Source: Streptomyces sp. 840.1 (GTDB lineage Bacteria > Actinomycetota > Actinomycetes > Streptomycetales > Streptomycetaceae). Taken from it: 64,000 nt of DNA. Position numbers and translations under genes: made by a program. The stretch is from contig NZ_RJUU01000003.1 of assembly GCF_003751445.1 (NCBI RefSeq), forward strand, positions 620,001 through 684,000, read 5' to 3'. Shown in pieces: positions 59,692 to 64,000 of this stretch. The notes under the pieces are model-generated. The model made no database searches and was not told where the DNA came from. It saw only the letters and a list, made by a program, of their open reading frames with translations. Position 1 is the first letter of the stretch. Each line of letters starts with the position of its first letter.

Positions 59692-60372
59692 ATGGACATC
59701 TCCATCATCGGAAGCGGCAGCATCGGTGGCACGCTGGCGCGGCAACTCGCCGCGCGCGGACACTCGGTGACGATCGCGAACTCCCGGGGACCCGCGTCCC
59801 TCGCACAGCTCGCGAGCCGGACCGGGACAACTGCTGCCGAGACGGCCGATGCCATGGCGCGCGCCCAGGTGCTGATCCTCAGCGTACCGATGGGTGCGCT
59901 GCCCGGACTCGGCCCCATGGTGGGCAGCCATCTGCCGGATGACGCCGTTGTCGTCGACACCAGCAATTATGTCCCCGAGTTCCGTGACGAGCGCATTCCC
60001 GCGATCGACGGCGGGCTCACGGAGAGTCTCTGGGTCGCGCGGCAGCTTGGCCGTCCTCTCCTCAAGGCCCTGAACACCGTCGGCGCGGCGAGCCTCGCCG
60101 CAGGAGGCCGCTCGCACGGGGATCCCGCCCGGATCGCCGTTCCGGTGTCCGGCACCGACGCGGCCGCCAAGGAGGTCGTCACGGTGTTGCTCGACGAGCT
60201 CGGCTTCGACGGATTCGACGCCGGTGACCTGGAGACCTCCTGGCGGCAGGAGCCGGGGACCCCGGTCTACACGACGGACCTGCCTCTCGACCGAGCGCGC
60301 GAGGCCGTCGCCGCCGCCGTGCGCAGCGATACCGACCTCTGGCGCAAGCGCATGGCGCAGAGGCGGCCGTGA
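59692..60372 (+). CDS. NADPH:F420-oxidoreductase-like protein
   Basis: 226 residues. The N-terminal dinucleotide motif MDISIIGSGSIGGTLARQLA is that of the F420-dependent NADP reductase / ProC-like Rossmann family. AGGAGAGAG lies just before the ATG at 59692. Members transfer hydride between F420 and NADP or are NADP-binding accessory reductases. It is 70 bp after the TetR gene. Confidence 0.85.
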   Translation: MDISIIGSGSIGGTLARQLAARGHSVTIANSRGPASLAQLASRTGTTAAETADAMARAQVLILSVPMGALPGLGPMVGSHLPDDAVVVDTSNYVPEFRDERIPAIDGGLTESLWVARQLGRPLLKALNTVGAASLAAGGRSHGDPARIAVPVSGTDAAAKEVVTVLLDELGFDGFDAGDLETSWRQEPGTPVYTTDLPLDRAREAVAAAVRSDTDLWRKRMAQRRP

Positions 60373-60485
60373 CGGTCCCGCCCCACGGCACGCCGGAGTG
60401 AAGTCCAAGGACCTCGGCCAGGACCGGGGCGGCGGGAGCGGACACGACACCGACGCCGCGTCTGGACCAAGCGAAGGAGCACGTC

Positions 60486-61250
60486 ATGAACAGAAAGCTC
60501 GACGGGACCGTGGCACTGGTGACTGGCGCGAGCAGCGGCATCGGCGAGGCGACAGCACGCGCCCTCGCCGGGCAGGGGGCGGCCGTGGCCCTGGTGGCCC
60601 GGCGCCGTGACCAGCTGACGAGGGTCGCAGAGGCGATCCGGTCCGACGGAGGCACTGCACTGGAGATCGAGGCGGACATCACCGACAGGGCCGCGGCGCG
60701 GGACGCCGTGCAGCACACGGTGGAAGTACTGGGCCGCCTGGACACCGTGGTCAACAACGCGGGCCTCATGCTCATCGGCCCGTTCGCGCAGGCCCCGGCC
60801 GACGAGTGGGACCGGATGCTCGCGATCAACGTGCAAGGGCTGCTGTACATCACCCAGGCCGCGCAGCCCCATCTGGTGCGTGCCGCCGAGGACGCCCCGC
60901 GCAAGGTGGCGGACATCGTCAACATCAGCTCCACCGCCGGGCGGGTGGCCGGCGCCGGGAACGCCGTCTACAGCCTGACCAAAACCGGAGTCGTCGCGTT
61001 CACCGAGGCGCTGCGCAAGGAGCTGCTGCCTCAGCGCGTCCGCGTGAGTGTGGTCGAGCCTGGCACCGTCGACACCGAACTCGGCACCCACGTGCGCGCG
61101 GACCTCCAAGAAGCCATCGCACGCCAGACCGAGGGCCTGGAGAAACTGCACCCCGGGGACATCGCGGACGCGGTCACCTACATCATCACCCGCGACCGCC
61201 GTGTCGCGGTCAACGAGCTGCTTGTCCGGGCCGGCGGCCAGACTTGGTGA
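60486..61250 (+). CDS. Short-chain dehydrogenase/reductase
   Basis: 254 residues, classical SDR with VTGASSGIGE (about 12-21), NNAGLM, and active-site YSLTK (about 162-166). GAAGGAG precedes the ATG. Third gene of the TetR, F420-reductase-like, SDR series. Substrate unknown. Confidence 0.9.
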   Translation: MNRKLDGTVALVTGASSGIGEATARALAGQGAAVALVARRRDQLTRVAEAIRSDGGTALEIEADITDRAAARDAVQHTVEVLGRLDTVVNNAGLMLIGPFAQAPADEWDRMLAINVQGLLYITQAAQPHLVRAAEDAPRKVADIVNISSTAGRVAGAGNAVYSLTKTGVVAFTEALRKELLPQRVRVSVVEPGTVDTELGTHVRADLQEAIARQTEGLEKLHPGDIADAVTYIITRDRRVAVNELLVRAGGQTW

Positions 61251-61775
61251 TCATGAGGCCAGGGACGGAGGCCGGGCTCCTCGGCGTGGGTTCCGACCAG
61301 GCGATTCACCCCGTCTCGCCACACGCACTCTCCGGAGGGTGGTTCGTGACTCCTTGAGGGTTTCTCTCGTCGCCTGGTGGTGTGGGTGCGAGTGGAATCC
61401 ACTGGTCCGCAGCTGATGGTCTGCTGACGCACCGCGCAGGATCTCGCACGCCGAGGCGGACAGGCATCCGCGCCCTCATGCCAGGTCCCGAGCCGGCTCA
61501 CCTGAACTCACGCCCACCAAGATCGATAGAACAACAGCTTCTCAGGGCTCCCGGCGGGGCGTGAGAGTCGGACCGGGTGCGGGCAAGGCGCCCTTGGGAC
61601 GGCTGCGCCGAGGTGCTCCTCCGAACGGTCATCCACAGCCGTTCTCGTAACTTCTTCTGCGGGCCGCAGCAAAGGTGAAGTCCCCGATCTCGTGGATCGG
61701 GGACTCCGCCCGTACGAGGCCGTCCCGCAGAGGGATCGGGCGGACCACTGTTGCGCCCCGGTGCCGGGCGGCTGG
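61251..61775. other. Gene-free region ending in a terminator
   Basis: 525 bases between the SDR and the convergent DUF2267 genes with no supportable gene. The distinct feature is the hairpin at 61679-61705. Confidence 0.5.
61679..61705 (-). terminator. Terminator of the hsp18-DUF2267 unit
   Basis: AGTCCCCGATC and GATCGGGGACT form a perfect 11-bp stem with a 5-base loop, 70 bases after the last DUF2267 stop on the minus strand. Confidence 0.6.
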
Positions 61776-62219
61776 TTATGCGGCAGGGGCAAGTTCGGCG
61801 CGGCCGAAGAGCAGGGCCCAGCCGGTGGGCAGCCGGCGCAGGATACGGGTGATCAGGCCCGCGCCGGCCTGGTCCGCGACGGCGGCGAAGACGGATCCGG
61901 TGTCCCAGCGGGTGGTGGCCAGGGAAGCGCCGGAGCGGGTGGCGAGGTCCTTGACGAAGGCCCAGCCGGTCAGCGGCTGGAGGTCGGGGATCTGTGCGGT
62001 GAGCACTCGCGCGGCCTCCAGCGGCAGGCAGGCGGCGAGGTCGACACGTTCGTCACCGGTCAGCTGCCGTCCGAGCCCTCCCAGGACGAGGCGGACGGCT
62101 TCGTCGGCCCGGTCACGGGTGGGGTAGGCGCCCTCGTAGCGGACCTTCTCCAGCATCTGCTCGTACGCCGTCCCGTAGGACTGCTGGTGCTCAAGCGATA
62201 CGCGCACGTCGGTGATCAC
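61776..62219 (-). CDS. DUF2267 protein
   Basis: 147 residues. YEQMLEKVRYEGAYPTRDRA and LTGDERVDLAACLPLEAARV are typical of DUF2267, a helical family often linked with stress proteins. GTG start at 62219 with a weak ribosome binding site. A second DUF2267 gene lies 71 bp upstream and hsp18 before that; the three are probably one heat-shock transcript. Confidence 0.82.
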   Translation of the reverse strand: MITDVRVSLEHQQSYGTAYEQMLEKVRYEGAYPTRDRADEAVRLVLGGLGRQLTGDERVDLAACLPLEAARVLTAQIPDLQPLTGWAFVKDLATRSGASLATTRWDTGSVFAAVADQAGAGLITRILRRLPTGWALLFGRAELAPAA

Positions 62220-62290
62220 TGCGGTGTATGCCTTTCATCGGAGCCGGGATGGGGTGGTGCCCGGGGACGTGGCACCACCCCGGGACTTGG

Positions 62291-62686
62291 TCAGGTGAGT
62301 TGGGGGCGGCCGAAGAGCAGGTCGTAGCCCGTGGGGAGCTGGAGCAGGATCTCGCCCATCAGGTCGTCGCCGGCGGTGTCGGCGACCGTGGACAGTACGG
62401 CGCTGACGTCCCAGGCCGCGGTGCGCTCGGTGGCGCCCTCGATCCACGCGGCGGCCGCGCGGACGAACCGCTCCGGGGACAACGGCTCGGCGCTCTGCAG
62501 CGGGTTGAGCAGGATCAGCGCGAACTCCTCCGGCAGGCGTGCCGCCATCCGGGCACGGACGTCACCTACCAGGTGCGCGCCGAGCAGGGCGAGAACCACG
62601 CGGGCCACCCTCTCCGCCTCGTCCAGGGATTCGTACGCGCCACGTTCCCTCACGTGGGCGAGGAAGGCTTCGTGTCGCATCGTCAT
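62291..62686 (-). CDS. DUF2267 protein
   Basis: 131 residues, paralogue of the downstream gene (HEAFLAHVRERGAYESLDEA; VGDVRARMAARLPEEFALIL). ATG at 62686, or the third codon (62680). It lies 101 bp after hsp18. Both DUF2267 proteins share a C-terminal LPTGYDLLFG / LPTGWALLFG ending, suggesting they arose by tandem duplication. Confidence 0.82.
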   Translation of the reverse strand: MTMRHEAFLAHVRERGAYESLDEAERVARVVLALLGAHLVGDVRARMAARLPEEFALILLNPLQSAEPLSPERFVRAAAAWIEGATERTAAWDVSAVLSTVADTAGDDLMGEILLQLPTGYDLLFGRPQLT

Positions 62687-62787
62687 CTCGGCCGCCGTCC
62701 CGTTTCGTCTTCGGACTGCCCAGGGGGTGCGGAGAGCGGGGTGAGGGGGGAGATCAGGTGTCCGCCCTCCGCACCGGTCCGGCGATG

Positions 62788-63219
62788 TCAGCCGGAGATC
62801 TCCTTGTGACCGGAGCCGACGCCGACGGAGATCTTGCGGGGCTTGGCGCGCTCGGCGATCGGGATGCGCAGGGTGAGCACGCCCGCGTCGTAGCCGGCCT
62901 GGATGCGCTCGGTGTCCAGGGAGTCGGCGAGCACGATCTGACGGGAGAAGGCGCCCAGCGGCCGCTCGGACAGCTCCATCGCGACGTCGTCGGCCTTCGC
63001 CGTGGGGCGGCGCTCAGCCTTGACGGTGAGCATGTTGCGCTCGACGTCGATGTCGATCGCCTCCGGGCTCACGCCGGGGAGGTCGAAGGCCACCACGAAC
63101 TCGTCGCCCTCGCGATAGGCGTCCATAGGCATCGCCGACGGCTTCGACCAGGTGCCAGGACCGGCCAACTGCTGCGCCAGGCGGTCCAGCTCACGGAAGG
63201 GGTCAGTACGCATCAACAT
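62788..63219 (-). CDS. hsp18: Small heat-shock protein HSP18 (Hsp20/alpha-crystallin)
   Basis: 143 residues, a typical length for Streptomyces HSP18. The alpha-crystallin domain runs from about 35 to 130 ([40 protein letters not shown]), a chaperone that binds unfolding proteins. ATG at 63219 follows GGAGG at 9 bases. The promoter has TTGTCA and TACAAC spaced 17 bases with a RheA-type operator overlapping them, so heat-inducible derepression is expected. Confidence 0.93.
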   Translation of the reverse strand: MLMRTDPFRELDRLAQQLAGPGTWSKPSAMPMDAYREGDEFVVAFDLPGVSPEAIDIDVERNMLTVKAERRPTAKADDVAMELSERPLGAFSRQIVLADSLDTERIQAGYDAGVLTLRIPIAERAKPRKISVGVGSGHKEISG

Positions 63220-63276
63220 CGTGAAACACCTCCAGCAGGGTTCGGGCAGTTGCTGCCAATGCGCTGCACTGACACT

Positions 63277-63330
63277 GTTGTAGCATGTCATCCAATGGAT
63301 GACAAACACGATGTCGTCAATGAGATGACA
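63277..63330. promoter_or_regulatory. hsp18 promoter and two RheA-type operators
   Basis: On the minus strand TTGTCA (complement 63300-63305) and TACAAC (complement 63277-63282) are 17 bases apart. TGTCATCCAATGGATGACA (63286-63304) fits TGTCATC-N5-GATGACA exactly; TGTCGTCAATGAGATGACA (63312-63330) is a second copy with one mismatch. This is the operator known for the RheA thermosensor repressor of Streptomyces albus hsp18. It lies between hsp18 and the divergent repressor gene. Confidence 0.85.
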
Positions 63331-63347
63331 CCATGAGGGAGGTGCCT

Positions 63348-63977
63348 ATGACCGGAGCAGACCAGCCGCGCATCAGCCACTCGGATGCCCACGGCCCGGC
63401 GTCGTTCCCCGCCGCCGCGGCGGCCCTGAGCACCATCAACGACGCCCTGCACACAGCCGGGCACCGGGCTCCTGACAGGCCCGGCGCCGGGCCCGGCCCG
63501 GAGCAGGCCCTGGCCTCTCTGGTGCTGCTGCGGCAGGTTCGCGAGCAGCTCGCCGGGTGGGAGACCGGCCTGATCGAGACCGCTCGCGACGCGGGCGCCA
63601 GCTGGGCCGACCTCGCCCATCCTCTCGGCGTCGCCAGCCGCCAGGCCGCCGAACGCCGCTATCTACGGGGCCGCCCCGGCACCGCCGGAACCACCGGTGA
63701 ACAGCGCGTCACCGCCACCCGCGAAGCCCGTGCCGCCGAACGCACCACCGCCGCGTGGGCCCGCGCCCACGCCGCCGACCTGCGCCGCCTCGCCGGCCAG
63801 ATCACCGCCCTCACCGACCTGCCCACAGCCGCCCACCGCCCACTCGGCGAACTCCACGCCGCCCTCGCCAACAACGACCCCGCCGATCTCATCGCCCCCC
63901 TGGCCGCCACCCACCCCCACCTGACCGCCACCCACCCCGACCTCGCCACCCAACTCGACCACCTCACTCCCCCCTGA
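63348..63977 (+). CDS. rheA: RheA-like heat-sensing repressor of hsp18
   Basis: 209 residues from ATG 63348, which follows GGGAGG; an ATG at 63333 lies before that site and is rejected. A helix-turn-helix-like segment (GASWADLAHPLGVASRQAAE, about 85-104) is followed by a long Ala/Arg/His-rich helical region. The divergent position across TGTCATC-N5-GATGACA operators from hsp18 matches the RheA/hsp18 pair. RheA is a protein thermosensor that releases DNA on heating; here this is inferred from family and location. The C-terminus is Pro/Thr-rich. Confidence 0.8.
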   Translation: MTGADQPRISHSDAHGPASFPAAAAALSTINDALHTAGHRAPDRPGAGPGPEQALASLVLLRQVREQLAGWETGLIETARDAGASWADLAHPLGVASRQAAERRYLRGRPGTAGTTGEQRVTATREARAAERTTAAWARAHAADLRRLAGQITALTDLPTAAHRPLGELHAALANNDPADLIAPLAATHPHLTATHPDLATQLDHLTPP

Positions 63978-64000
63978 CCCCCGCCCGATTCACGGCTACA

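Overview
The window is very G+C-rich actinobacterial DNA, almost certainly a Streptomyces chromosome. The signs are strong third-position G/C bias, many GTG starts, pervasive 4-base stop/start overlaps, almost no TTA codons, an hsp18/rheA-type heat-shock locus, and many GntR, TetR, LysR, ROK and DeoR/LacI-type regulators. The gene content is mostly accessory metabolism: uptake, sugar and organosulfur use, detoxification and export. There are few housekeeping genes (one tRNA, an EF-G paralogue, a GAPDH, a DEAD-box helicase). No antibiotic cluster, CRISPR array, rRNA operon or intact insertion sequence was seen.

Layout. 0-0.8 kb: an FBP/FusB-like zinc protein and a 180-bp MITE-like element. 0.8-9.7 kb: a divergent organosulfate locus. 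Leftward, sulfatase, sulfonate-type ABC transporter and a Tat-exported DUF4838 protein are translationally coupled; rightward, a ROK repressor is coupled to a formylglycine-generating enzyme that should mature the Cys-type sulfatase. 9.7-11.2 kb: TPP riboswitch and CytX-like transporter. 11.3-12.7 kb: divergent LysR regulator and tautomerase. 12.8-15.9 kb: an apparently decayed element at the 3' end of tRNA-Pro, with a degenerate att-like direct repeat, a serine-recombinase fossil, a globin-reductase (flavohemoprotein) and a flavin-binding partner. 16-19.7 kb: a large LAL-type ATPase lacking its DNA-binding domain, DUF309 and a small membrane protein. 19.7-23.9 kb: a glycerol-3-phosphate-type oxidation operon (kinase, GlpA-like dehydrogenase, FAD oxidoreductase).

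24-27.7 kb: a hypothetical gene with two early TTA codons, an amino-acid permease and a TauE/SafE exporter. 27.7-35.3 kb: a DeoR/LacI hybrid regulator and a sugar ABC operon with a 2-hydroxyacid dehydrogenase and DUF2264. 35.4-39.3 kb: lutABC lactate oxidation with its GntR regulator and shared operators. 39.3-42.9 kb: S66 peptidase, DUF4440, methyltransferase and DUF2510 protein. 43-48.2 kb: a possible leader ORF, EF-G paralogue, GAPDH and GntR/UTRA regulator. 48.2-53.6 kb: DEAD-box helicase with a structured leader, then TetR and a split RbbA/YhiH-like ABC exporter.

53.7-61.3 kb: small detoxification-type enzymes: RibD-C/DHFR-like, a secreted unknown, SnoaL-like, SDR with an Rrf2 regulator sharing an exact operator, VOC with a divergent TetR, an F420/NADP reductase-like protein and a second SDR. 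61.7-64 kb: a heat-shock unit, hsp18 followed by two DUF2267 genes, divergent from a RheA-like repressor across two RheA-type operators. The recurrent theme is small self-contained regulator/target pairs whose operators can be read directly from the sequence.
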